DNA of 36,453 nt, taken from NCBI GenBank assembly GCA_027306695.1, contig DAHUZH010000022.1:1-36453 (forward strand), given 5' to 3'. The position numbers and the translations under genes are program-made. Below are positions 1 through 6,870 of the stretch, one piece after another (within the stretch, counting starts at the first letter, position 1; each line of letters opens with the position of its first letter). Source of the DNA: Acidobacteriaceae bacterium. GTDB lineage: Bacteria > Acidobacteriota > Terriglobia > Terriglobales > Acidobacteriaceae. Under the pieces are notes generated by a model that did not search any database, was not told where the DNA came from, and was given only the letters and a program-made list of their open reading frames with translations.

Positions 1-435
1 GGCAACGTGGCCCTCTACGGGGCGACCAGTGGCACACTGCTTGCATCCGGCGGCGCGGGCGAACGCTTTGCCGTGCGCAACTCCGGTGCGATGGCGGTGG
101 TCGAAGGCATTGGCGACCATGGTTGCGAATATATGACCGGCGGCGCGGTGGCCGTGCTGGGCCGCGCGGGCGTCAACTTTGGCGCGGGCATGACAGGCGG
201 TATTGCCTTCGTGCTCGATGATGACGGCAGCTTTCTTGCCGGCCAGCGCTATCACACCAGCTTTCTTGCGCCACAACCCTACGCGCAGATGACGGAAGAC
301 CAGCAGCGGCAACTGGAAGGCATGGTCCGCCTGCATCAGGAAAAAACAGGCAGCGTCAAAGCGCAAACTCTGCTTGCCGACTGGCCGGTGCATGCACAGA
401 AATTTCTGTGCTGCGTGCCGCTGCCGCAAGCCTGA
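1..435 (+). CDS. gltB: Glutamate synthase large subunit, C-terminal end (partial)
   Basis: This is the tail of the large (alpha) subunit of glutamate synthase, which transfers the glutamine amide to 2-oxoglutarate to give glutamate. The reading frame is open from the first base, so the gene enters from the left. The visible part is the GXGXG-type right-handed beta-helix domain. It shows the glycine-rich family pattern [11 protein letters not shown], then [16 protein letters not shown] and NFGAGMTGG, which are typical of GltB C-termini and of related FwdC domains. The protein ends about 60 residues after this domain, as usual for GltB. The FMN/4Fe-4S synthase domain and the amidotransferase domain would lie to the left of the window. 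No gltD is visible downstream. Confidence is high for the family; that it is GltB and not another GXGXG protein is slightly less certain because only about 145 residues are visible. Confidence 0.88.
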   Translation, partial: GNVALYGATSGTLLASGGAGERFAVRNSGAMAVVEGIGDHGCEYMTGGAVAVLGRAGVNFGAGMTGGIAFVLDDDGSFLAGQRYHTSFLAPQPYAQMTEDQQRQLEGMVRLHQEKTGSVKAQTLLADWPVHAQKFLCCVPLPQA

Positions 436-472
436 ACCGCAATTCTGATATAACGGGCTTGCATTTCGGTGT

Positions 473-507
473 CCCACCCTAGCCACGCCGTTAGCGACTA
501 GGGTGGG
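473..507. repeat. 10-bp inverted repeat between gltB and acyl-CoA synthetase
   Basis: The arms CCCACCCTAG (473-482) and CTAGGGTGGG (498-507) are perfect complements around a 15-base loop. No T-run follows, so a classical intrinsic terminator is not supported. It may be a small dispersed intergenic repeat or a Rho-assisted hairpin at the end of gltB. Confidence 0.45.
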
Positions 508-532
508 CGCCAGATCGGGAGCAGCCTGACCT

Positions 533-2326
533 ATGAAGTTTGACCTCAAAACAGTCAACGACGTGTTCTTCCGCGCCTGTAGCGGCGGCGAGGAACGTGT
601 TATGCAATGGCGCGATGCCGCTGGCAAGTGGCAGCCGATCGCTGGCCGTCAGCTTTATCAGCGGGTCCGCGCATTGGCGGCGGCATTGTCCGGCTGGGGC
701 ATCGGTAAGGGTGACCGCGTTGCGCTGCTCGCGGAAAATCGCTGGGAGTGGGCGGTCACGGATTTTGCCGTGCTCGCGCTGGGCGCGGTCGATGTGCCGC
801 TCTATTCCACGCTCACCGCGCAGCAGGTCGCTGGCATGCTGGCCGACTCCGGTGCGCGCGTCATCTTCGTTTCGACAGCGGCGCAGTATGAAAAAGTTGC
901 CGCCATTCGCGCGCAGACACAGATCGAAAAAATTGTTGTGATGGATCGCGAACCCGCAGTGACCCAGGCGGTCTGGTTCGGCGAGTTACTGTCTCCCGAC
1001 GAAGCCAGCGCGGAGCGCGATGTCAACTTCGACCGCCGCGCGTATGATGTGCAGCCGGACGATCTGGCCTCCATCATCTACACCTCCGGCACGACCGGAG
1101 AATCCAAAGGCGTGATGCTGACGCACGGCAATCTGGCGTCGAACCTGAACGCATCGACCGCGCCCTATTCCTGGGGCCGCCAGGACTCCTGCATTTCCTT
1201 TCTGCCGCTTTCGCACATTACCGCGCGGCATGTGGACTACGCTCTCTTTTGCCACGGAGCGACCATTGCGTATTGTTCGCAGTTCGATCTGCTGCCGCAG
1301 ATAATGCGCGAAGTCCGTCCGACGATTTTTGTCGGCGTGCCGCGCGTGTACGAAAAAGTCCGTCAGGAAGTTTTACGGCGTGCTGGCGAGTCGAAGATGC
1401 GCTTGTCGATGCTGCAATGGGCGCTGCGGCGCGGGCGGAAACAACACGACGCCCTGCTCGCTGGTCGCAAGCCGCAGAGCGCCTCGTGGAAGCTGGCGGA
1501 CAGGCTCGTCTTCCGCAAAATTCAACAGGGATTTGGCGGCCGCGTCGGCACATTTATCGCCGGGGGAGCGCCGCTCGGGCCGGATACGGCCGGCTGGTTT
1601 CTAGATGCTGGAATTCGCATTCAGGAAGGCTACGGCCTGACGGAAACCTCGCCAGTGATTGCGCTGAATTCCGGCCTGCCCTGCCGCATGGGCAGCGTGG
1701 GCCGGCCGTTGTCGAATGTTGAATTGAAAATTGCCGCCGATGGCGAATTGCTGGTGCGCGGGCCTTCAATTTTTAAGGGCTACTGGAACAAGCCGGAGGC
1801 GACTGCGGAGAGTTTCGATAGTGAAGGCTGGTTTTATACAGGCGATGTTGCCCGTATCGACGAAGACGGGTTTCTTTTTATTACCGATCGTAAAAAAGAT
1901 TTATTGAAGACCTCCGGTGGCAAATTGATTGCGCCGCAGCCGATTGAAAACCAGTTGAAGGCGGATGCGCTGGTGGCCAATGCCGCCGTCGTCGGCGACA
2001 AGCACAAATTTGTTTCCGTGCTCATCTCGCCCAACTTCCCTGCGCTGGAGACCTGGGCGCGCGGGCAGGGAATTGCCTTCTCCAGCCGCAAGGAACTGGT
2101 GGCCAACCCCGCCGTGCAGGCGGCCTATCAGCAGGTGGTGGACCGCGTCAACGCGACCTTGGCCAACTTCGAGACCATGAAGCGCCTGTGCGTTGTCGCT
2201 GACGAATGGACGCTCGACACCGGCGAGTTGACCCCCAGCATGAAGCTGAAACGGCGGTTCGTCGAGCAGCGCTATGCCGCGGAGATTGCCTGCTTCTACG
2301 CTGACGAGGCGACCTCGCACCGCTAA
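533..2326 (+). CDS. Long-chain fatty acid--CoA ligase (AMP-forming)
   Basis: A 597-residue member of the ANL (acyl/aryl-CoA synthetase) superfamily that activates fatty acids with ATP to acyl-AMP and then to acyl-CoA. The ATP-binding P-loop YTSGTTGESKG is at residues 183-193, the adenylate-binding motif GYGLTETSP at 366-374, and the YTGD motif at 435-438 with its Asp for ribose binding. These are followed by DRKKDLLKTSGGK near 450-462 and APQPIE. This last combination is typical of the FadD15/FAA-like long-chain group and not of acetyl-CoA synthetase. The length (about 600) fits that group. There is no signal peptide or strong membrane segment, so it is probably cytosolic or membrane-peripheral. 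It is a stand-alone gene 97 bases after gltB. Chain-length specificity cannot be read from sequence alone. Confidence 0.93.
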   Translation: MKFDLKTVNDVFFRACSGGEERVMQWRDAAGKWQPIAGRQLYQRVRALAAALSGWGIGKGDRVALLAENRWEWAVTDFAVLALGAVDVPLYSTLTAQQVAGMLADSGARVIFVSTAAQYEKVAAIRAQTQIEKIVVMDREPAVTQAVWFGELLSPDEASAERDVNFDRRAYDVQPDDLASIIYTSGTTGESKGVMLTHGNLASNLNASTAPYSWGRQDSCISFLPLSHITARHVDYALFCHGATIAYCSQFDLLPQIMREVRPTIFVGVPRVYEKVRQEVLRRAGESKMRLSMLQWALRRGRKQHDALLAGRKPQSASWKLADRLVFRKIQQGFGGRVGTFIAGGAPLGPDTAGWFLDAGIRIQEGYGLTETSPVIALNSGLPCRMGSVGRPLSNVELKIAADGELLVRGPSIFKGYWNKPEATAESFDSEGWFYTGDVARIDEDGFLFITDRKKDLLKTSGGKLIAPQPIENQLKADALVANAAVVGDKHKFVSVLISPNFPALETWARGQGIAFSSRKELVANPAVQAAYQQVVDRVNATLANFETMKRLCVVADEWTLDTGELTPSMKLKRRFVEQRYAAEIACFYADEATSHR

Positions 2327-2371
2327 AACCATTCGCTGGGCAAAGTACAATTATCTGAGAGAAAAATTTGC

Positions 2372-2758
2372 ATGCCGAAATTGCGTTTTCTATCCACACT
2401 TGCTGTAGCACTGCTGTTATGTTCCAGCTTGATGCTGCGCGCCGATAATGTGCACGGCAAGAAGGTCCATCTGCACGGCACATTGATCGACCTGACATGT
2501 TGGAATGATCGTACCGGTGACGCTGCCACTCTTTTGCGCGAACACACCAAGCGCTGTCTGCAAATGCCGGACTGCATTCGCAGCGGCTACGCGGTCGTCA
2601 CGCCGGACGGCAAGGTATACAAACTGGATTCAGCCAGCAACCAGACCACCACTCAGTGGATCGCAGCCACGCAGCAGGATGCAAACTGGCGCGTGGATGT
2701 GAAGGGTCGCATGCAGGATGGCTTGCTGGACGTGAGCAAAATTCAACTGCAAAAGTAA
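2372..2758 (+). CDS. Small secreted protein with three conserved-looking cysteines
   Basis: A 128-residue protein with a clear Sec signal peptide: basic start MPKLR, hydrophobic core LAVALLLCSSLML, probable cleavage near residues 23-25. The mature part of about 104 residues has the pattern GTLIDLTCW, then KRCLQMPDC, then SGYAVVTPDGKVYKLD. The three cysteines are in DLTC, KRC and PDC. As far as I remember, proteins with this layout recur in Acidobacteriota and Planctomycetes without a characterised function. The His/Cys-rich first half (HGKKVHLHG, REHTKRC) would be compatible with metal binding, but this is only a guess. It starts 45 bases after the acyl-CoA synthetase and may be co-transcribed with it. 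The start has only a weak GAGAG-like ribosome site. Confidence 0.8.
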   Translation: MPKLRFLSTLAVALLLCSSLMLRADNVHGKKVHLHGTLIDLTCWNDRTGDAATLLREHTKRCLQMPDCIRSGYAVVTPDGKVYKLDSASNQTTTQWIAATQQDANWRVDVKGRMQDGLLDVSKIQLQK

Positions 2759-2781
2759 TGCGCTGTTCCCATAGACGAAGA

Positions 2782-2904
2782 GAGTCATTCTGAACGACGC
2801 ATAGCGGAGTGAAGAATCCAGAGGACGATAGCGGCACTTACGAGGCGAATATAATCTGGATTCTTCACTACGGTCGCAATAGCGACCTCCGTTCAGAATG
2901 ACTC
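2782..2904. repeat. Nested palindromic intergenic repeat, copy A
   Basis: A 123-bp nearly symmetric element. The outer arms GAGTCATTCTGAAC (2782-2795) and GTTCAGAATGACTC (2891-2904) are perfect complements. Inside, AGTGAAGAATCCAG (2808-2821) pairs with CTGGATTCTTCACT (2856-2869). The same two arm sequences, in the same order, recur at 19551-19708 (copy B). It fills the gap in front of pfkA and ends 83 bases before its start codon. As RNA it would form a long cruciform-type hairpin. It has no coding potential and no transposase. Confidence 0.8.
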
Positions 2905-2987
2905 CCTCTAACCATCCAGCTACACTAACTATGGAAATTTTCTAGAAGCCGAATAGAAATCACAATCACTTTGAAGGAGACAGCATC

Positions 2988-4031
2988 ATGCGGGTTGGTA
3001 TTTTGACGGGCGGCGGGGATTGCCCCGGTTTGAACGCGGTGATTCGCGCGGCGGTACGCAAAGGGATTTTTCATCACGGAGATGAATTTGTCGGCTTCAT
3101 CGAAGGCTGGCGTGGCGTGCTGGAAGACAAGACCATGCCGCTGACCATTCAGACCGTGTCCGGCATTCTGCAATTGGGCGGGACCATTCTGCGCACCTCA
3201 CGTACCAACGCGCGCAAAAAGGAAGGCGGCATCGAGCAGTGCATTGCGACCATCGAACGCAACAAGCTGGATGCCATGATTACCATCGGAGGCGACGACA
3301 CGCTGGGCGTGGCGAGCAAGCTGGCCGGCGAGGGCGTGACGGTGGTAGGAGTCCCTAAGACGATCGACAACGACCTGAGCGGCACCGATGTCTGCTTCGG
3401 CTTCGACACGGCGGTCAGCATTGCCACGGAGGCTGTGGACCGGCTGCACTCGACCGCAGAGGCGCACAATCGCGTCATCGTGTGCGAGGTGATGGGCCGC
3501 GATGCGGGCTGGATCGCGCTCTATACCGGCATTGCCGGGGGAGCGGATGCGATCCTGGTCCCGGAGAAGCCGATCGATCTCGATGCGGTTTGCGCCGTTA
3601 TAAAGGAGCGTCGCGCGCGGGGGAAGTATTTCAGCATCATCGTCGTCGCGGAAGGCGCCAAGATGCCTGCCAGCGGCGAGTTGGCCACCCATGGCTCCAA
3701 GGTGGACGAATTTGGCCATGTACGGTTGGCCGGAATCGGCCAGTTCGTGGCGGACGAAATCGAAAAGCGCACTGGCTTCGAGACGCGCTCCGTAAACCTG
3801 GGCCACACCCAGCGCGGCGGCACACCCACTGCGTATGACCGCATGCTTGCGACCCGCTACGGCTCGGCGGCCATCGACCTGGTGCATGCGGGCAAGTTCG
3901 GACGTCTGGTGGTCCTGCGCGGTACAGAGATTACCGACATCCCACTGAAAGACGCCATCGCCAAGACGCGGACTGTACCCGATGAACTGTTGGCGCTGGG
4001 CGGGGGATTGCAGCCTGTACTCAAGAAGTAG
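2988..4031 (+). CDS. pfkA: 6-phosphofructokinase, probably pyrophosphate-dependent
   Basis: A 347-residue PfkA-family kinase that phosphorylates fructose 6-phosphate at C1 in glycolysis. GGGDCPG near the N-terminus is the phosphoryl-donor loop. The active-site loop is TIGGDDTLG with Asp at residue 104, followed by VPKTIDND with Lys at 124 and the catalytic TIDND Asp. EVMGRDAGW binds the sugar phosphate, and NLGHTQRGG lies near residue 270. In this family Gly104/Gly124 marks ATP users such as E. coli PfkA, while Asp104 and Lys124 block the ATP alpha-phosphate site and mark PPi users. The sequence is closest in style to group III enzymes of the Amycolatopsis/Dictyoglomus type. The start is well set by GAAGGAGA 8-10 bases upstream. 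It probably forms a single-gene unit between repeat copy A and a strong hairpin at 4052-4081. If PPi-dependent, it would also run in reverse in gluconeogenesis. Confidence 0.93.
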   Translation: MRVGILTGGGDCPGLNAVIRAAVRKGIFHHGDEFVGFIEGWRGVLEDKTMPLTIQTVSGILQLGGTILRTSRTNARKKEGGIEQCIATIERNKLDAMITIGGDDTLGVASKLAGEGVTVVGVPKTIDNDLSGTDVCFGFDTAVSIATEAVDRLHSTAEAHNRVIVCEVMGRDAGWIALYTGIAGGADAILVPEKPIDLDAVCAVIKERRARGKYFSIIVVAEGAKMPASGELATHGSKVDEFGHVRLAGIGQFVADEIEKRTGFETRSVNLGHTQRGGTPTAYDRMLATRYGSAAIDLVHAGKFGRLVVLRGTEITDIPLKDAIAKTRTVPDELLALGGGLQPVLKK

Positions 4032-4051
4032 CTCACACGCCAGAACCGCAA

Positions 4052-4081
4052 GCCACGGCCAGCCTTCGGGCTGGCCGTGGC
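4052..4081 (+). terminator. Strong hairpin with UUCG tetraloop after pfkA
   Basis: GCCACGGCCAGCC (4052-4064) pairs perfectly with GGCTGGCCGTGGC (4069-4081) around the ultra-stable loop TTCG. It starts 20 bases after the pfkA stop codon. Only a weak CTTAT follows, so it is either an L-shaped terminator without a U-tract or a transcript-stabilising 3' hairpin. Confidence 0.6.
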
Positions 4082-4336
4082 CTTATGCGAAGAGCGGGAA
4101 CCCGCGCGGGCGACAGCCCCACAAGTTGGGGTACATTCCAGCATGACCCCACGGAATCGCGGTTTGGAGAGATTTTTGCCGCGCCAGGGCGTCGTGGCGC
4201 GGTCATTTCCTACAAAGCCCGAAAAAAGCCTGTTGAAATCCGATAAAAAGCAGCCTATAACCAGATTCCCAGGGATTTTAAGATTGAGCGTTTTCGTGCA
4301 ACCCGGAAACGTGGAAGAAAAGCGCGGGAGAGAACC

Positions 4337-4657
4337 ATGGCAGGCTCGACACATACCAGAATCACCGGCATTGGAACCGCAAAATCCGAAGCAGCAGGGC
4401 CGCTTCCGGCGCACTGGGCCGTGCGCGAAGTGATGGACATTCGCCAGGCTGCGGAGTATCTCGGGATCAGCCCCGATAGTTTGTACAAGTATGCGTCGGA
4501 AAACTTTATCCCCGCATTCAAACTGGGCAATCGCTGGCGCTTCAAGCGTTCTTTGCTGGAGAGCTGGATGGAGCGGCAAAGCTCCATCGGCCCAGGGAAA
4601 ACGCCGGAAAAGAGCGTGAAGCCGAAGCAGAAAAAACCTGTGGGCCGCGCGCGATAG
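4337..4657 (+). CDS. Helix-turn-helix DNA-binding protein (excisionase/MerR-like fold)
   Basis: A 106-residue protein whose centre (about residues 33-78) is a winged helix-turn-helix of the excisionase-family type. MDIRQAAEYLGIS is the first helix pair, DSLYKYASENFIPAFKLG the recognition helix and wing, and WRFKRSLLESWM the closing helix. The C-terminus is Lys/Arg-rich and disordered (KTPEKSVKPKQKKP). A polar N-terminal extension of about 32 residues precedes the domain, so translation could instead start at the ATG at 4433. I kept the upstream start because GGGAGAG lies just before it. The domain name comes from phage excisionases, but in GC-rich bacteria such proteins are usually stand-alone regulators (BldC-like). 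No integrase is nearby, so a phage link is not supported. Its target is unknown. Confidence 0.8.
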   Translation: MAGSTHTRITGIGTAKSEAAGPLPAHWAVREVMDIRQAAEYLGISPDSLYKYASENFIPAFKLGNRWRFKRSLLESWMERQSSIGPGKTPEKSVKPKQKKPVGRAR

Positions 4658-4742
4658 GGGATAGCATCTTCGTAAAGCGGTAGATGGGAACGGCGCGCAC
4701 TGCCATCCGCCCGCTGTTTGCAGCCCTTCTCAGGAGCCTATT

Positions 4743-5732
4743 TTGCAATCCCGATTTCCGAAGTTCTCTCTTCTGCATATAACTGTTTGGGCCATCAGCC
4801 TCTCCTATGCATTCCTGGACTGGGGCTTTTATAAGACGATGTTTTTCGGCCATCCCGATGCCTGGAAGCTCTTTCTCCACGGCGGCATCGACGCACCCGA
4901 GCAGTACCGTGTTGGCGTATGGATCATTGTCGGCTGGATGCACCGCCTGTTGCACCTTAAGGCGTATGACACACTCACGCTGATCGACCTTGTCTGTCTG
5001 GCGCTTTCCTTGTTTGTGTTGCTCCATGTGCTGCGCGGACTTGAGCGCTACAAGACCGCTTCCAACTCCACCCGCTGGCTGGCGACGATGAGCTTCCTGT
5101 TTCTAGCGGGCTATTATCTCGCCTGGGGCCACTGGTTCCAGGAGCCAGAAACAATGCCATCCGTTCTGTTCGTCTCCCTGAGTGTGGCCCTTGTTCAGTG
5201 TCAATTGGTGCAGAGCCGCTGGATGACCAGTTTGTCGCTGGTCGGGTTGAGCTTTCTGCAAGGCTTCCTGCGTGCGGATGTCGCGGTGGTCCTCCATGCC
5301 GGATTTTTTCTGGCAATTGTGTTGGGCTGGAAGCGCAAGTTGACTCAGGAAAAAGTTTGGCTGGCGCGAACCAGCCTTCTGGCGGCCCTGGTTGCGGGAT
5401 GCGTGCAGCTCTACCTGATGTTTGAAATGTTTCCCAATGCAAAATACGGGTCGGATGGCGTTATCCGATTGTCCTGGAACCTGCACCCTTTCCAATGGAT
5501 GACCATGCTGCTGGCGTTGTTTCCATTCTGGCTGCTGCTGGGCTTGGTTCTCAACCGCAGCTATCGCCCAGACCATGAGACCGCGATGCTGTTGATCGCG
5601 TCCAGCCTGTATCTCGCAGTCTGGGGCACAGTGGGCCTGCTGGGGGAAGTGCATATCTTTCTGCCGTTTGGCATGGCACTGCTGCCTGCCACCTGCGTGG
5701 CATGGAGCGAAAAATTCGATAGGGCTTTGTAG
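4743..5732 (+). CDS. Polytopic inner-membrane protein of unknown function
   Basis: A 329-residue, strongly hydrophobic protein with about eight predicted membrane segments, for example LLHITVWAISLSYAF, LIDLVCLALSLFVLLHVL, FLFLAGYYLAW, VLFVSLSVALV, FFLAIVL, SLLAALVAGCVQLYLMF, WMTMLLALFPFWLLLGLVL and a final pair around LLIASSLYLAVWG. There is no signal peptide beyond the first membrane helix. A long loop with HPDAWKLFLHGGIDAPEQYRVG lies after the first helix. This layout is reminiscent of GT-C-type or EpsG-like membrane proteins, but I see no diagnostic motif and do not assign a function. The start is a TTG supported by AGGAG at 4732-4736, six bases upstream. It ends 10 bases before the YdeI-family gene, so the two may share a transcript. 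Confidence 0.75.
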   Translation: MQSRFPKFSLLHITVWAISLSYAFLDWGFYKTMFFGHPDAWKLFLHGGIDAPEQYRVGVWIIVGWMHRLLHLKAYDTLTLIDLVCLALSLFVLLHVLRGLERYKTASNSTRWLATMSFLFLAGYYLAWGHWFQEPETMPSVLFVSLSVALVQCQLVQSRWMTSLSLVGLSFLQGFLRADVAVVLHAGFFLAIVLGWKRKLTQEKVWLARTSLLAALVAGCVQLYLMFEMFPNAKYGSDGVIRLSWNLHPFQWMTMLLALFPFWLLLGLVLNRSYRPDHETAMLLIASSLYLAVWGTVGLLGEVHIFLPFGMALLPATCVAWSEKFDRAL

Positions 5733-5742
5733 CCTTTCGCCT

Positions 5743-6326
5743 ATGGAGCCTATATATTTCGCAACGTCCGCCAAATTCCGCGCATGGTTGGAGAAGCATC
5801 ATCCTGCGTCCTCCGAAATCTTGGTAGGGTTCTATAAAAGGGATTCTGGCAAGCCCAGCATGACTTGGCCGCAGGCCGTCGATGTGGCCTTGTGCTTTGG
5901 CTGGATCGACGGCATTCGGAAGCGTATCGATGCGACCGCCTATACGATCCGGTTTACGCCCCGCAAGTCCGGCAGCATCTGGAGCGCCGTCAATATCCGG
6001 CGCATGCAGGAACTGACGCGGCTGGGACTGATACAGACTGCGGGCTTGACGGCCTTTGAACGGCGCAAGGAAGAAAAAAGCGGTGTTTATGCCTATGAGA
6101 ACAAAAACAGCGCGGTATTCCAGGCTGCGCACGAGAAACAATTCCGGGCACACAAGAACGCCTGGAAATTTTTCCAGACGCAGGCCCCTTGGTATCGGCG
6201 AACCGCAACCTGGTGGTCATTAGCGCGAAGAAAGAAGAGACTCGGCTGAAACGGCTGGAAGCGTTGATCCAGCATTCAGAAAATAATCGCACCCTTCCAC
6301 AACTGACTCGCCTGCCGAAGACGTAG
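5743..6326 (+). pseudogene. YdeI/OmpD-associated family protein, frameshifted near the C-terminus
   Basis: The ATG at 5743 opens a protein with the classic YdeI pattern: YFATSAKFRAWLEKHH, then EILVGFYKRDSGKPSMTWPQAVD, CFGWIDGIRKRID and RFTPRKSGSIWSAVN. Family members are about 190-200 residues and end with FFQ-x-Q-x-P-x-YRR, then WWVVSAKKEETR, then RL-x-x-LI. Here the original frame reads TATWWSLARRKKRLG and stops at 6249. The expected ending (ISAKKEETRLKRLEALIQ to PKT) is encoded one frame over and stops at 6326. One missing G after the second TGG at 6214-6216 would restore WWVISAKKEETR and a protein of 194 residues. So this is either a genuine frameshift that replaces the last helix or a base-calling error. 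Family members are linked to peptide or bacteriocin tolerance, without a known reaction. If the annotation is not merged, the open frame is 5743-6249 (168 residues). Confidence 0.78.
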
Positions 6327-6570
6327 ATCTGCATTGCCATTTCGACCCCTGTTATCCAAACTTGCACATGCATTCCACCGCAACTGCACCACTCCTGCGC
6401 CTTGCGGGTTGTCTCTGCAAAAACCTACACTGGGCAAAGACCGGAGGAATTCCGATCCGCGCTGGGTTCAATTCGGTTGCTGTGTTAGATTTCCCGGACG
6501 AATCTGGCTTTTGTAAAGCCCTGATTTTGCAGGGAATTCCAAGAGTAATACAATAAGTAGTGGTATCTGC

Positions 6571-6599
6571 TTGACACGCACAACCAACAGCGGTACTTT
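6571..6599 (+). promoter_or_regulatory. Predicted sigma70 promoter for nrdJ
   Basis: TTGACA at 6571-6576 is a perfect -35 box, followed by a 17-base spacer and TACTTT at 6594-6599 as -10 box. Transcription would start near 6606 and run through a leader of about 265 bases into nrdJ. The hexamers and spacing are good, but no experimental support is visible. Confidence 0.55.
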
Positions 6600-6603
6600 C
6601 CCT

Positions 6604-6864
6604 CTACGGGCTTTCGCACACTTGGCAGTGAACTGATCCCTTCGGAAGCATTCCGGCAATCTCGGAAAACCCGATCGGCATGGTTTCTGCATAGCCCGAT
6701 GTGCAGGAAAATGTGCAGGGAATGGGACTCTCCTTCGGGAGCGTTTGACCCATCCCACAGTATTGGCAACGGTGTTCGATAGTTTTAGAGATAAAAGCCG
6801 TCAGGGCCGGAACCGAATCGCTTAAATTCCGACACCAGCGGCCGAATTTAGTACCAGGAGACAT
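6604..6864 (-). CDS. Possible small protein with two CxxC knuckles, antisense to the nrdJ leader
   Basis: Reading the minus strand from an ATG at 6864 gives an 86-residue frame that starts MSPGTKFGRWCRNL and contains HRCQYCGMG, later PCTFSCTSGY, and ends with VHCQVCESP. Two CxxC pairs (CQYC and CQVC), 40-odd residues apart, plus a Cys-x3-Cys between them look like a treble-clef or zinc-ribbon scaffold and not like random translation. Against it, the start sits seven bases from the nrdJ start codon on the opposite strand, a well-spaced ribosome site is lacking, and the same frame stays open far into the antisense of nrdJ. It may therefore be a chance frame. If real, it would be divergently arranged with nrdJ and overlap its leader completely. 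Confidence 0.3.
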   Translation of the reverse strand: MSPGTKFGRWCRNLSDSVPALTAFISKTIEHRCQYCGMGQTLPKESPIPCTFSCTSGYAETMPIGFSEIAGMLPKGSVHCQVCESP

Positions 6865-6870
6865 CCCCAG

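Larger units (their letters stand above)
6327..6870 (+). other. Gap upstream of nrdJ with promoter and long leader
   Basis: About 540 bases separate the YdeI-family gene from nrdJ. The left half (6327-6570) holds nothing that I can recognise. A sigma70-type promoter is at 6571-6599, giving an nrdJ leader of about 265 bases. I looked for the AdoCbl riboswitch landmarks (GGGAA...GGTG, GCCACTG and an upstream B12 box) and did not find a convincing set. CCAGGAGAC just before the start codon resembles part of a B12 box but also simply contains the ribosome site AGGAG. A possible small minus-strand gene overlaps this leader (6604-6864). Confidence 0.5.

Noticed and set aside
4179..4202. Hairpin CCGCGCCA/TGGCGCGG upstream of the helix-turn-helix gene as a terminator or operator
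   Set aside because: Only eight base pairs, no T-run, and GC-rich sequence gives many such hairpins by chance.
6850..6870. CCAGGAGAC before nrdJ as a B12-box/cobalamin riboswitch end
   Set aside because: The other conserved parts of an AdoCbl riboswitch are not present upstream, and AGGAG is simply the ribosome site.
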